From positions 4,650,001 to 4,714,000 of the forward strand of contig NZ_CP014136.1 in NCBI RefSeq assembly GCF_002291425.1: a stretch of 64,000 bases of DNA, in the 5' to 3' direction. The notes under the pieces are model-generated. The model ran no database searches and had not been told where the DNA came from. It was given only the letters and a program-made list of their open reading frames with translations. A program made the position numbers and the translations under genes. This DNA is from Gibbsiella quercinecans. Its GTDB lineage: Bacteria; Pseudomonadota; Gammaproteobacteria; Enterobacterales; Enterobacteriaceae. Positions 19,170 to 27,705 of this stretch are shown piece by piece. The first letter of the stretch is position 1. Each line of letters opens with the position of its first letter.

Positions 19170-20444
19170 ATGAGCACTATTCAAACTCAAGACGCCGTTT
19201 CCGTTTCTCAAACACCGGCGGACAGCGCCCCGCGCGGCGTTCCGGGCTATCCCAAGCCGGCGGCGCCGGCCCATATCATCAAAAGCGATGAAGAAGCGAT
19301 TCGCGTTGCGCAGGCGCTGGCCGCGCAGTTTGCCGTGAACGCCGCCGAACGCGATCGACAGCGGATTTTGCCGATCGACGAGCTGGACGCTTTTTCACAA
19401 AGCGGGCTATGGTCGCTGAACGTGCCCAAGCGCTTCGGCGGCCCGGAGGTATCCTATGCTACATTGGCGCGTGTCGTGCAGATCATTGCGGCGGCCGATC
19501 CATCCATCTCGCAGATTTCACAAAACCATTTAGGGGTAGTGGCGGCGATCCGCACGGTCAGCGACGAGCAGCAGCAAAAAACGCTGTTTGCCCAGGTGCT
19601 CAGCGGCGAGCGCTTCGGCAATGCATTCTCCGAATTTGGCAGTAAACGAGCGGCGGACTTTGAAACCCGCTTTGTGGATAACGGCGATCACGTATTGGTC
19701 AGCGGCAAAAAGTTCTATTCCAGCGGCGCGCTGCTGGCGCATTGGGTGCCGATCGTGGCGCTCGATGACCAGGGCCGGGCATGGTATGCGATTGCCGAAC
19801 GCGATGCCCCAGGGCTGGTGGTGATCGACGATTGGTCTGCTTTCGGCCAGCGCACCACGGCCAGCGGCACCGTGTTGCTGAACAATGTGCGGGTCGAGAA
19901 AACCCACCTGGTGCCCGGCTATAAAGGCTATGAAACCCCCAGCGCCGATGGGGCGATCTTCCAGATTATTCAGGTTGCCGTGGATACCGGCATCGCCGAA
20001 GCGGCGATTAACGACACCATCGCCTTTGTGCGCGAGAAATCGCGTGCCTGGGTAGACAGCGGGCAAGAGCACGCCAGTCAGGATCCTTACACTATCCAAC
20101 GTATTGGCGATTTAACGCTGCGGCTGCATGCCGCCGAAGCGCTGCAGGAAAAGGCCGGCCTGCAGATAGACCGTGCGGTGGCCGAACCCACCGCCGAAAA
20201 CGTGGCGAAGGCGCAGATCGCCGTTGCCGAAGCCAAAGTGTTAAGTACGGAAATCGCGATTGAAGCCACCAACCGCCTGTTTGAGCTGGCGGGCACCCGC
20301 TCCACGCTGGCCGAGCACAACCTGGATCGCCACTGGCGCAACGCCCGCACCCATACCCTGCACGATCCGGTGCGCTGGAAGTATGCCATTTTGGGCAACT
20401 ATGCCTTGAATGGCGTTAACCCACCGCTGCACGCCTGGAGCTGA
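19170..20444 (+). CDS. sfnB: SfnB-family flavin-dependent sulfur acquisition oxidoreductase
   Basis: A 424-residue protein with the acyl-CoA dehydrogenase fold, in the DszC/SfnB branch of flavin monooxygenases. It has an N-terminal helical domain (AAERDRQRILPIDELDAFSQ), the FAD-side motifs QISQNHLGVV and FGNAFSEFGSK, and the C-terminal HWRNARTHTLHDPVRWKYAILG, typical of DszC-like enzymes. I start at ATG 19170, preceded by CAGGAGA; the frame is open from 19143 but that codon lacks a site. SfnB proteins occur with SfnG under sulfur limitation, but their exact reaction is not well established. It needs reduced flavin, again with no reductase gene nearby. Confidence 0.85.
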   Translation: MSTIQTQDAVSVSQTPADSAPRGVPGYPKPAAPAHIIKSDEEAIRVAQALAAQFAVNAAERDRQRILPIDELDAFSQSGLWSLNVPKRFGGPEVSYATLARVVQIIAAADPSISQISQNHLGVVAAIRTVSDEQQQKTLFAQVLSGERFGNAFSEFGSKRAADFETRFVDNGDHVLVSGKKFYSSGALLAHWVPIVALDDQGRAWYAIAERDAPGLVVIDDWSAFGQRTTASGTVLLNNVRVEKTHLVPGYKGYETPSADGAIFQIIQVAVDTGIAEAAINDTIAFVREKSRAWVDSGQEHASQDPYTIQRIGDLTLRLHAAEALQEKAGLQIDRAVAEPTAENVAKAQIAVAEAKVLSTEIAIEATNRLFELAGTRSTLAEHNLDRHWRNARTHTLHDPVRWKYAILGNYALNGVNPPLHAWS

Positions 20445-20496
20445 TTGTCGCCGGCCAGATAACCAAAATAATAATGCTAGATAACAGGGTATAAAC

Positions 20497-21843
20497 ATGG
20501 TCAAAATTAACATGACATCATCACCTGCAATCACATTGCTTGCCCGTTTTATCGTTGGATTGATGTTGCTGGCGGCGCAATTATCGCAAAGCGCCAGGGC
20601 GGATGAGCAGTACTTCCCATTGCAAAGCTACCGGGTTGGCCCTTACGCCGCGGCGGGCAGCGGCTTCTTCGGCGGCTTTATCGATTATCTGACGCTGATT
20701 AACCTGCGCGACGGCGGGGTGAATGGCGTGAAGCTCACCTGGGACGAATGCGAAACGCAATACGAAGTCGAACGTGGCGTGGAGTGTTACAAACGGCAGA
20801 AAAGCCGCCCCAACGTTGCGGCATGGAACCCGCTTTCCGTGGGCATTGCCTATGCCATGATTGACGACGTAACGCGCGATAAAACGCCGCTTATCACCAT
20901 CGATCACGGCAGAACCGATTCCACCGACGGCCGGGTTTTCCCCTATGTCTTCCCGTTGCTGCTAAACCCGTACAGCGAGACTTCCGGCATCATCAAATTT
21001 ATCGGCAGCCGCGTGGGTGGGCTTGAGAAATTGCAGGGCAAAAAGATCATCGTGCTGTACCACGGTTCGCCATACGGTAAGGAAACCATCCCTATTTTTG
21101 AACTGCTGGCGAAAAAGTACGGCTTTGATCTGCAACAGATTGAAGTGCCGCACCCGGGTAATGAGCAGCAATCCCAGTGGTTGACCATCCGCCGGGCCAA
21201 ACCAGATTTTGTGGTGCTGCGTGGCTTTGGCGTGATGAACCCGGTGGCGTTGAAAACCGCCCAGAAAGTGGGCTACCCGGCCGATCATATTATCGGCAAC
21301 GTGTGGTCCAACTCGGAAGAAGACGTGATCCCGGCCGGCAGCGCGGCCAAAGGCTACATTGCCCTGACCACGCAGGCCTCTGGTTCGGTGTATCCGGTGG
21401 TGAAAGAGATCGTGGATAAAGTTTACGGCGCCAATCAGGGCAACCTGCAGGATCGTAAGCGTATCGGCAGCGTGTATCACAACCTCGGCATCGTTAACGG
21501 CATTCTGAACGTTGAGGCCATCCGCATTGCACAGGCCAAGTTCGGCCACCGAACCCTGACCGGCGATGAGATCCGCTGGGGGTTCGAGCATCTGCGCCTG
21601 GATCCGACGCGAGTGGCGGAACTGGGTGCCAAGGGGCTGTTCCATTCGATCAACGTCACCTGTGAAGATCATGAAGGGCAGGGACGGGTGACCTTCCAGC
21701 AATGGGACGGCAACCATTGGTCGGTGATAAGCGATTGGATTGCGCCGGACTGGGCGCTGCTACGGCCGATTATTGAAAAATCGGCCAGCGACTATGCCAA
21801 AGCCAACCAGATCACGCCGCGCCAGTGTAAGGATGACAGTTAG
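20497..21843 (+). CDS. Periplasmic binding protein of LivK type
   Basis: A 448-residue exported receptor; the hydrophobic segment FIVGLMLLAAQLSQSARA is the signal. The mature part has the two-lobed periplasmic binding fold (VLYHGSPYGKETIPIFELLAKKYGFDL; ADHIIGNVWSNSEEDVIP). It is longer than LivK and has a Cys pair in WDECETQYEVERGVECYKRQK-like sequence near residue 85 and further Cys near the C terminus. It is the last gene of the sfn operon and would capture the ligand for the LivGHMF-type importer. An amino-acid or amide ligand cannot be excluded. Confidence 0.86.
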   Translation: MVKINMTSSPAITLLARFIVGLMLLAAQLSQSARADEQYFPLQSYRVGPYAAAGSGFFGGFIDYLTLINLRDGGVNGVKLTWDECETQYEVERGVECYKRQKSRPNVAAWNPLSVGIAYAMIDDVTRDKTPLITIDHGRTDSTDGRVFPYVFPLLLNPYSETSGIIKFIGSRVGGLEKLQGKKIIVLYHGSPYGKETIPIFELLAKKYGFDLQQIEVPHPGNEQQSQWLTIRRAKPDFVVLRGFGVMNPVALKTAQKVGYPADHIIGNVWSNSEEDVIPAGSAAKGYIALTTQASGSVYPVVKEIVDKVYGANQGNLQDRKRIGSVYHNLGIVNGILNVEAIRIAQAKFGHRTLTGDEIRWGFEHLRLDPTRVAELGAKGLFHSINVTCEDHEGQGRVTFQQWDGNHWSVISDWIAPDWALLRPIIEKSASDYAKANQITPRQCKDDS

Positions 21844-21874
21844 CGCTACATAATCCCTCTGCGCCCAGAGGAAT

Positions 21875-21907
21875 AAAAAACGCCGGTCAGTTCGCTGCCG
21901 GCGTTTT
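21875..21907. terminator. Bidirectional Rho-independent terminator
   Basis: CGCCGG-T-CAG, a TTCG tetraloop, then CTG-CCGGCG, flanked by A6 on the left and T7 on the right. It sits between the end of the sfn operon and the convergent tau-like operon, so it can serve both. Confidence 0.93.
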
Positions 21908-21932
21908 TTTGTGTGTTTGGCCAGAGGCTGCA

Positions 21933-22712
21933 TTAGCCGAGATGCCGTTTGGCCTCCTGGCGCACGCGGTGCAGTACGTGGCGTTTGACTTCCCGGTATT
22001 GCGGCTGTTCGGCCAGCGTTTCAATATCGCGATCCTGGCCAAACGGCAGCACGATCTCATCGACGATCTTGCCCAGGCGGGCGGACATAATCAGGATCCT
22101 GTCTGCCAGAAACAGCGCCTCTTCAACATCGTGCGTGACAAACAGCAGGGTGGTACGGGTGCTCTGCCAGGCGGCGCGCAACAGTTCCTGCATCATGATG
22201 CGGGTCTGCGCGTCCAGTGCGCCGAACGGTTCATCCAGCAGCAGCACTTCCGGCCCCGGCAGCCAGGCGCGCGCCAGCGCCACCCGCTGCTTCATGCCGC
22301 CGGAAAGCTGCCACGGCGCATGGTGCTCAAAGCCCTGAAGCCCCACGCGTTGCAGCCAGTCCATTGCGCGGGCGTTAACCTCCGCCTTATTGTATTTGTG
22401 CAGGCGCGGGCCAAAAGTGACGTTGTCCAGCACGGACAGCCACGGGAACAGGTTCGGCTGCTGGAATATCATGCCGCGTGAAGGCTCGGGTTTCTTGATG
22501 GCTTTCCCTGCACACAGTATGCGGCCGCTATCCGGTTGGTTAAACCCGGCCACCAGATTCAAAATGGTGGATTTGCCGCAGCCGGAGGGGCCGAGCAGCA
22601 CCACAAATTCCCCTTTCTCTATGGCCAGCGAGATATCTTCCAGCACGGTAAAAGGGCGGGGCTTTGCCGCAAACTGCAGCGACACGTTTTCCAGTAAAAT
22701 ATGTGTGGCCAT
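21933..22712 (-). CDS. Taurine/sulfonate-type ABC importer ATPase (TauB/SsuB-like)
   Basis: A 259-residue ATPase with Walker A GPSGCGKST (residues 41-49), Q-loop IFQQPNLFPW, signature LSGG at 136-139 followed by MKQRVALARA, Walker B VLLLDEPFGALD (156-167) and switch VTHDVEEA. These spellings are typical of the nitrate/sulfonate/taurine class. Its start overlaps the permease stop by one base. The operon order is binding protein, permease, ATPase, as in tauABC; the oxygenase gene tauD is not next to it. Confidence 0.9.
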   Translation of the reverse strand: MATHILLENVSLQFAAKPRPFTVLEDISLAIEKGEFVVLLGPSGCGKSTILNLVAGFNQPDSGRILCAGKAIKKPEPSRGMIFQQPNLFPWLSVLDNVTFGPRLHKYNKAEVNARAMDWLQRVGLQGFEHHAPWQLSGGMKQRVALARAWLPGPEVLLLDEPFGALDAQTRIMMQELLRAAWQSTRTTLLFVTHDVEEALFLADRILIMSARLGKIVDEIVLPFGQDRDIETLAEQPQYREVKRHVLHRVRQEAKRHLG

Positions 22713-23482
22713 TACTCTTTCCCCGTCCAGGGCACCAGCAGCCGTTGCAGCCCCAGGATGAATAAATCCAATAAATAGCCAATGCCGCCCAGCAGTAAAA
22801 TCCCCAGCATGACAATATCGGTGCGCAGATAAGAGCTGGCGTTGATCACCATCCAGCCCAGGCCCGAACTGGCCGCCACCATCTCTGCGGCGATTAATGA
22901 GGTCCAGCCGATGCCAATCGACAACCGGACGGTGGTAAATAATTCCGGCAGGGCGTCTGGCAGCACCACGCGTAAAAATATCTGGTGGCGGGAAGCCCCC
23001 AGCGTTTGCGCTACCCGGATGCGGGAGGCGCTTATCCGTTCGGCCGCCGCGCTGGCCCCCACCACCACGCTTAAAAACGTGGCGATGAAGATTAAAAAGA
23101 ACTTGGACGCTTCACCGATGCCCAGCCACACCACTGCCAGAGGGATTAAGGCAATCTTGGGCAGCGGGCGCAAAAATTGCACAAACGGCCCCAGCACGGC
23201 GGTAAGGGCATCGGAGCGGCCCATCATCAGCCCGAGCGGGATACCGATGACAATCGCGACGGCAAAGGCGCCGAGCGCCCGCGCCAGGCTGACGGTGATG
23301 TGCTGCCAAAGCGGCACTTGCCGGTAACCGTCCGCCAGCAGTTCGCCGGCGGTCAGGCCGATATCGGTCAACGAGGGCAGTAATAGCGGATCAACCCATT
23401 GCCGGCTGGCGGCGATTTGCCACAGCGCCAGGAATAGCGCCACCGACAGAATGCTGATGGCGACATGATGACCGAGCTTCAT
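22712..23482 (-). CDS. Taurine/sulfonate-type ABC importer permease (TauC/SsuC-like)
   Basis: A 256-residue permease with six predicted membrane segments. The coupling motif is AERISASRIRVAQTLGASRHQIFLRVVLPDALPE-like (EAA loop around residues 147-180), and FVQFLRPLPKIALIPLAVVW is the SsuC/TauC signature region. It overlaps its neighbours on both sides, consistent with one transcript. Confidence 0.9.
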   Translation of the reverse strand: MKLGHHVAISILSVALFLALWQIAASRQWVDPLLLPSLTDIGLTAGELLADGYRQVPLWQHITVSLARALGAFAVAIVIGIPLGLMMGRSDALTAVLGPFVQFLRPLPKIALIPLAVVWLGIGEASKFFLIFIATFLSVVVGASAAAERISASRIRVAQTLGASRHQIFLRVVLPDALPELFTTVRLSIGIGWTSLIAAEMVAASSGLGWMVINASSYLRTDIVMLGILLLGGIGYLLDLFILGLQRLLVPWTGKE

Positions 23483-24489
23483 TTTGCCGCTGCCGCCGCA
23501 TCACGAATGTAGCGGGAGTTGATCGCGCTATCCCAGTTATCCGGGATATCACGCTGGCGGATCTCACCGATATCCGCCAGGAAGTGCGCGGTTTTACTTA
23601 GCGCCTGGCCGATGCCGCTTTGCGTGGTATGGCTGCCGTCACCCAGCCAGGCCGCCGTTCCTTGTTCCGCCAGCGAAGGGTACTCCAGGCCGCCCAGGGT
23701 ATTGGCTGCGGTAGCGACCGGTGCGCCAACCTCTTTGGCCACCAACGCCGCCGCGTGTTCCGGATCTTTACGGAACTCATCGACTTTCTGCTGGTGGACG
23801 CGCAGGAAGGCGCTGACGGTCTGCGGGTATTTTTCAGCAAAACGCTTGCTGACCACATAGTTGTTGTAAATCAGGTAACCGTCTTTTTGCAGATCTTTGG
23901 TGGCGAACACCTGATGGCCGCCGGAGGATTCCAGCTCCTGTGCAAATGGCGCCCATACATAGCCGGCATCAATATCCCCGCGTTTCCAGGCGGCCACCAT
24001 ATCGGCCGGGCGCAGCGGCAGCAGGGTGATTTTACGCCGATCGAGCTTATTGACGCTGATTGCGGCTTCCAGCGCATATTGGGCGGTGGAGTTTGGCGGA
24101 TAGGCGACTCGTTTTCCTTCAATATCTTTAATATTGTTAATACCTTGTTTGCCGATCAGCCGCTCATAGGTGGCGATCACCCCGGAGACGCCGACAATCT
24201 CTACCGGCAGTTTACGCACCACCCCGGCGGTGGCCGGGCTGGAGCCGAAGTTGGCGATATCAATGGCATCGCTGGCAAAATAGGTCAGGGCGTCTGCGCC
24301 GGAGGCGAACTGCACCCATTTCACTTTGCTGTTGAGCGCTTTATCCAGCGAGCCGTCGGCCTTCGCCAACATCAATACCTGTGAACCGCCGCTGTAGGCC
24401 ACCCGCACTTCCGCCGGTGGCGTTTCTGCCTGGCTTGCCGTTGCCCACAGGCTGCCGGCGATCAGTAACATGGAAAGATTTTTTTTCAT
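23479..24489 (-). CDS. Taurine/sulfonate-type periplasmic binding protein (TauA-like)
   Basis: A 336-residue protein. The signal peptide MKKNLSMLLIAGSLWATASQA is followed by EVRVAYSGGSQVLMLAKADG. FASGADALTYFASDAIDIANFGSSPA and GDIDAGYVWAPFAQELESSG line the ligand cleft as in TauA. GGAAA lies seven or so bases before the start. First gene of the tau-like operon; expression is expected to be raised by sulfur limitation (CysB/Cbl in relatives), although no site could be named with confidence. Confidence 0.88.
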   Translation of the reverse strand: MKKNLSMLLIAGSLWATASQAETPPAEVRVAYSGGSQVLMLAKADGSLDKALNSKVKWVQFASGADALTYFASDAIDIANFGSSPATAGVVRKLPVEIVGVSGVIATYERLIGKQGINNIKDIEGKRVAYPPNSTAQYALEAAISVNKLDRRKITLLPLRPADMVAAWKRGDIDAGYVWAPFAQELESSGGHQVFATKDLQKDGYLIYNNYVVSKRFAEKYPQTVSAFLRVHQQKVDEFRKDPEHAAALVAKEVGAPVATAANTLGGLEYPSLAEQGTAAWLGDGSHTTQSGIGQALSKTAHFLADIGEIRQRDIPDNWDSAINSRYIRDAAAAAK

Positions 24490-24820
24490 TGCCGTTTCCT
24501 TTAACGCATGAGAAATACAGTCCCGTTTCGGGCTTATATTTAAAAAGTTAAGATATTGGGTTTGTTAGCGATGTTTAAATAAGGTGAAAATGGCAGGTGG
24601 GGCTCCTGATGAAAGCACATTGAATACCAATACGCGCCGGCAAAATAAAACCACCGTGGTTTTGGTCCGCGCTGGTTAATAAGTACGATGCTAAAATGAA
24701 TTAATTTTTTGTAACTTACTGAATGTATTATACCCTTCGGCCATAAGCCGCTAACCAAAAATATCGGCAATGCATTGTTGAAAAAGAGATAAAGAAAGGC
24801 GTGGCGTTGTGCTTTACAGC
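24490..24820. other. Upstream region of tau-like operon, no gene
   Basis: AT-rich. The 17-base palindrome AAAACCACCGTGGTTTT (24647-24663) is the only clear symmetry and could be an operator. A 76-codon frame on the minus strand (24540-24770) has no recognisable motif or binding site and is not called. Confidence 0.4.
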
Positions 24821-24825
24821 AAAAA

Positions 24826-24856
24826 AAACACTTTAGCCATCGGCGCTAAAGTGTTT
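24826..24856 (-). terminator. Rho-independent terminator of MFS gene
   Basis: AAACACTTTAGC (24826-24837) pairs perfectly with GCTAAAGTGTTT (24845-24856). Read on the minus strand the stem is followed by a T-run (A8 at 24821-24828), about 110 bases beyond the MFS stop codon. Confidence 0.88.
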
Positions 24857-24965
24857 AAGGGTGTTGATGATACTTTTTTATATCGCCGCTTGGTCAACAC
24901 GGCCGTTATTTTATGCCCCCGAAGGGGACCTGGTGTGGCGTCATTAATCGGTAGCACGCGGTGAT

Positions 24966-26156
24966 TTATGGCGTTTGGCGCCAGGCCCAAAGCCCGCCAA
25001 TCAGGGCAATCGCAGCCAGCACCACGGCGAAGAGCGTTGCGCCCTGGGCCAGCCCCACGGCGTCGATCAGGTAGCCGGTCGCCACCGGCAACAGGCCCGC
25101 GGGAATATAACCGCCAATATTCAGCACGGCATTTGACTGCGCGCGGTGGCTATCCGGCACGTGCAGGCCAATCAGCGTCAGCCCGCCCAACTGCCCCAGC
25201 CCCTGTGCCGCGCCGGCAAACAGGGCGGCGGCCACGAATGCCGTAGCGGATGCGCCATAGATGCACAGCAGCAGGCCCAGCATTGCCAGCACCGTCGCCA
25301 GCGCGCTGGCCAGAAAGATCCGGGCAACCGGCCAACGCCGCACGGCGAACTGGACGCCAACCGCAGCAAAAAACATCGCGCAGGCCATGCCGCCGGCGAG
25401 GAGCGGGCTGCGTTCGTGCAGCAAACGCGCCAGCAGCGAGGGGCCGAGCGACAGAACGAAGGATGTGGCGGTGATGCCGGGCCCGAACGTGGCAATGCCG
25501 CACAGCACCTGGCGCAGGTTAGGCGCCGGCACGTGCGGTAAGCGCAGGCGCAACGGCGGCCTTGCCTGCGTATTGCGTGCCGGCAGGCACAGAGCGATGG
25601 CCAATGCGCTAAGCAGTATGGCGGCTTCAAGGGTGAAGATCGGCACCACGGGTTGCGCCAGCGCCTGGCTTAACCCGCCAGCCAGCAGCGGGCCCAAGCC
25701 CGCCCCCAGCACCATGGCGATAGACGCCAGCAGCGCCGCCCGGCGCCGGTGTTCAGGGCCGCCGGCATCGACAACCGCGGCCATGCCGGCCGAAACGATC
25801 ACACCGACGGCGATGCCGGTCAACAAGCGGCCTGCGGCGAGCATACCGATCGAACTCGCGCCGGCAAATAGCCCGCAGGCGGCCAGCGCGGCGAACAGGC
25901 CTGGCAGGAGCACCGGCTTACGGCCATAATGGTCTGACAGTTGCCCCGCCAGCAACAGCGTGCCCAGCAGGCCGGCGATATAAAGTGCGAATATCACGGT
26001 CAGCATGCCGGAGGAAAAGCCCAACTGCTCTTGCCAATGCACATACAATGGGGTGGGGGTGTTGGAGAGCATAAACACCCCGGTGACCATCCAGGCCGCC
26101 GCCCGCATGCGGGCGATAGATGGGGGGGCATTGCTGGCCACGGAGAGATCTGACAT
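24966..26156 (-). CDS. MFS family efflux transporter
   Basis: A 396-residue, 12-segment major facilitator. TPTPLYVHWQEQLGFSSGMLT at the start, the loop motif GQLSDHYGRKPVLLPG after the second segment, and RLLTGIAVGVIVSAGMAA are DHA1-type features. ATG at 26156 follows AAGGAG; upstream codons in the frame have no such site and would run through the operator. It is divergent from an ArsR-like regulator with a long palindrome between them, so it is likely induced by the pump's own substrate. The substrate is unknown. Confidence 0.87.
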   Translation of the reverse strand: MSDLSVASNAPPSIARMRAAAWMVTGVFMLSNTPTPLYVHWQEQLGFSSGMLTVIFALYIAGLLGTLLLAGQLSDHYGRKPVLLPGLFAALAACGLFAGASSIGMLAAGRLLTGIAVGVIVSAGMAAVVDAGGPEHRRRAALLASIAMVLGAGLGPLLAGGLSQALAQPVVPIFTLEAAILLSALAIALCLPARNTQARPPLRLRLPHVPAPNLRQVLCGIATFGPGITATSFVLSLGPSLLARLLHERSPLLAGGMACAMFFAAVGVQFAVRRWPVARIFLASALATVLAMLGLLLCIYGASATAFVAAALFAGAAQGLGQLGGLTLIGLHVPDSHRAQSNAVLNIGGYIPAGLLPVATGYLIDAVGLAQGATLFAVVLAAIALIGGLWAWRQTP

Positions 26157-26166
26157 AAACCGACTC

Positions 26167-26217
26167 CTTGTACGAGTTTTATCGTACTGTATAGCAGTTC
26201 GATAAAACTCGTACAAG
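26167..26217. promoter_or_regulatory. 51-bp palindromic operator
   Basis: CTTGTACGAGTTTTATCG (26167-26184) is perfectly repeated in inverse at 26200-26217, and ACTG/CAGT continues the symmetry inside, so 44 of 51 bases are paired with a 5-base centre. It fills the gap between divergent pump and regulator genes, overlapping both start regions. It is the likely binding site of the regulator at 26230. Confidence 0.85.
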
Positions 26218-26229
26218 AGCTATGATGAT

Positions 26230-26625
26230 ATGACGATGAAAAAATTAGCTGATGACAACGCGCTTGCCAGCCAGGCAGAGATAGCGCAAGACCTTCCTCC
26301 ACCGCTTCCGGAGCCGGCGGCCGATGAGATTCGCCTGGAAGCCATTCTGGCGGCGCTGGCCGATCCGCTGCGGCTGACCATCGTGTATAAACTGATGCGG
26401 GATTCCGACGCGTATGACCACCCCTGCGGCTGGTTTGGCTTCGATCGGCCCAAGTCGACGTTGACGCACCATTTCAAAGCGCTACGTGCGGCCGGGGTGA
26501 TCCGCCAACGGCAATATGGCCTGGAGCGGCGCAGCCGGCTGCGCCGTGAAGATCTGGATGCGCGCTTCCCCGGCTTGCTGGCGCTGGTGGCCAATTGGCA
26601 GCCGGCCGATATAAATCATGACTGA
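26230..26625 (+). CDS. ArsR-like winged helix transcriptional regulator
   Basis: A 131-residue DNA-binding protein. LEAILAALADPLRLTIVYKLM (residues 36-56) is the first helix region of ArsR-type proteins, STLTHHFKALRAAGVIRQRQYG the recognition helix and start of the wing. The CGW near residue 65 is the only Cys; there is no CxCxxC metal site, so a metal is not the obvious inducer. It starts 12 bases after the palindrome and probably represses itself and the MFS pump. Confidence 0.85.
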   Translation: MTMKKLADDNALASQAEIAQDLPPPLPEPAADEIRLEAILAALADPLRLTIVYKLMRDSDAYDHPCGWFGFDRPKSTLTHHFKALRAAGVIRQRQYGLERRSRLRREDLDARFPGLLALVANWQPADINHD

Positions 26626-26644
26626 TATCGGTTATTCTGTTGGA

Positions 26645-26755
26645 TATACCCCAACGCATTCGCATTGCAGGGCAAAAATGCAAATGCGTTTTTGCACAGC
26701 GCTGGCGCTGCCCGCAGGGGCTGAGTAGCCCCTGCAATTTGCAGTATGTAGGGGA
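26645..26755. repeat. Palindromic intergenic repeat (divergent member)
   Basis: Begins TATACCCC and ends TTTGCAGTATGTAGGGGA, the same outer layout as the elements at 29325-29524 and 39924-40050. Inside are three hairpins: GCAAAAATGC around 26674-26696, CAGCGCTGGCGCTG and GCAGGGGCTGAGTAGCCCCTGC (26714-26735). It may end the regulator's transcript. Confidence 0.6.
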
Positions 26756-26791
26756 GAAATGTTGTGGCCTGATGGATAAGATAAATACGCG

Positions 26792-27409
26792 ATGAAAAAA
26801 ACACCAGAAATGGAAAGCACGAAAAAAGCGGCAATTGTACAAGGGGCATTCGAGCTATTTCTCAGCCACGGCTTCACCGCGACCACGACGAACATGATTG
26901 CCAGCAAGTGCATGATATCCAAACGGGATTTGTATAAGTATTTCCCTGATAAAAATGAACTGTATATTGCGGCGATCGCCAGTAATACACATAAGGTATT
27001 ATCTATCGCCGCAGGCGAAAATGCCGAAACAACGCTGGAAGGGCTGCTCGGCATATTTCATCTGAACACGGAAGATGAAGAAGAACCGCAAAGGCATCAA
27101 TTTTTGACGATGTTATTAAAAGATGCGATCGAGCACCCCGCGCTTTATCAATTAATGTATGATTCCGGCGTGGTCAGGCACCGTGAAGAATTGATTGAGT
27201 GGCTAAGCCAACAACAGAAACAGGGTAAACTTGGCATCAAAGATCCAGAAAAAATAACTTTTCTGGCTTCGATGATCATGGATATTGTTTTTGGCGCGCT
27301 CGTGCCGAAAAGGCCGGGGTTTGATGATTTACCGTCGCGAAAAGCGCATATTATTGCTGCGTTACAGGTGGTGCTGTATGGGATAGAGCGCTATGCCGAT
27401 AACCCATAA
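26792..27409 (+). CDS. TetR family transcriptional regulator
   Basis: A 205-residue regulator. The N-terminal helix-turn-helix is plain: KKAAIVQGAFELFLSHGF, then TTNMIASKCMISKRDLYKYFPDKNELY (about residues 10-58). The C-terminal ligand domain (HQFLTMLLKDAIEHPALYQL) is AcrR/TetR-like and gives no ligand. It lies 297 bases before the second tannase gene on the same strand. A GGTAC-N6-GTACC repeat in front of the tannase gene is a possible target. Confidence 0.88.
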   Translation: MKKTPEMESTKKAAIVQGAFELFLSHGFTATTTNMIASKCMISKRDLYKYFPDKNELYIAAIASNTHKVLSIAAGENAETTLEGLLGIFHLNTEDEEEPQRHQFLTMLLKDAIEHPALYQLMYDSGVVRHREELIEWLSQQQKQGKLGIKDPEKITFLASMIMDIVFGALVPKRPGFDDLPSRKAHIIAALQVVLYGIERYADNP

Positions 27410-27639
27410 AAGCGCCAAGCTTTGCCGGTTCCTGTTACTGCTTCCGCGATTAGCTATGTCGATTTTCCCGCCTCATTTATCCCCACTTGCATTTTCCCAT
27501 TAAAGGAAACTGTAAGTTTATGGCTATATTTCAATAGATTATATAATTTTTAATTTTCCACTTCCGCTTATTTCTGGCACTCAAATTGTGATCGCTATCT
27601 GTTTCTGCATAAAAACATATTGTAAAAAAAAGTAAAAAT

Positions 27640-27655
27640 GGTACTCATTGGTACC
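27640..27655. promoter_or_regulatory. Candidate operator upstream of second tannase
   Basis: GGTAC (27640-27644) and GTACC (27651-27655) form a 16-base inverted repeat with A5 and T5 tracts outside it. Size and position suit a TetR-type site, but no experiment or second copy backs this. Confidence 0.35.
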
Positions 27656-27705
27656 GGTTTTTATGACGGGGGATCATCGGGGTGCCCCGCGAGGATGGTG
27701 TAAAA

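Noticed and set aside
24540..24770. A 76-codon minus-strand frame upstream of the tau-like operon
   Set aside because: No motif or binding site, and it would occupy the operon's promoter region.
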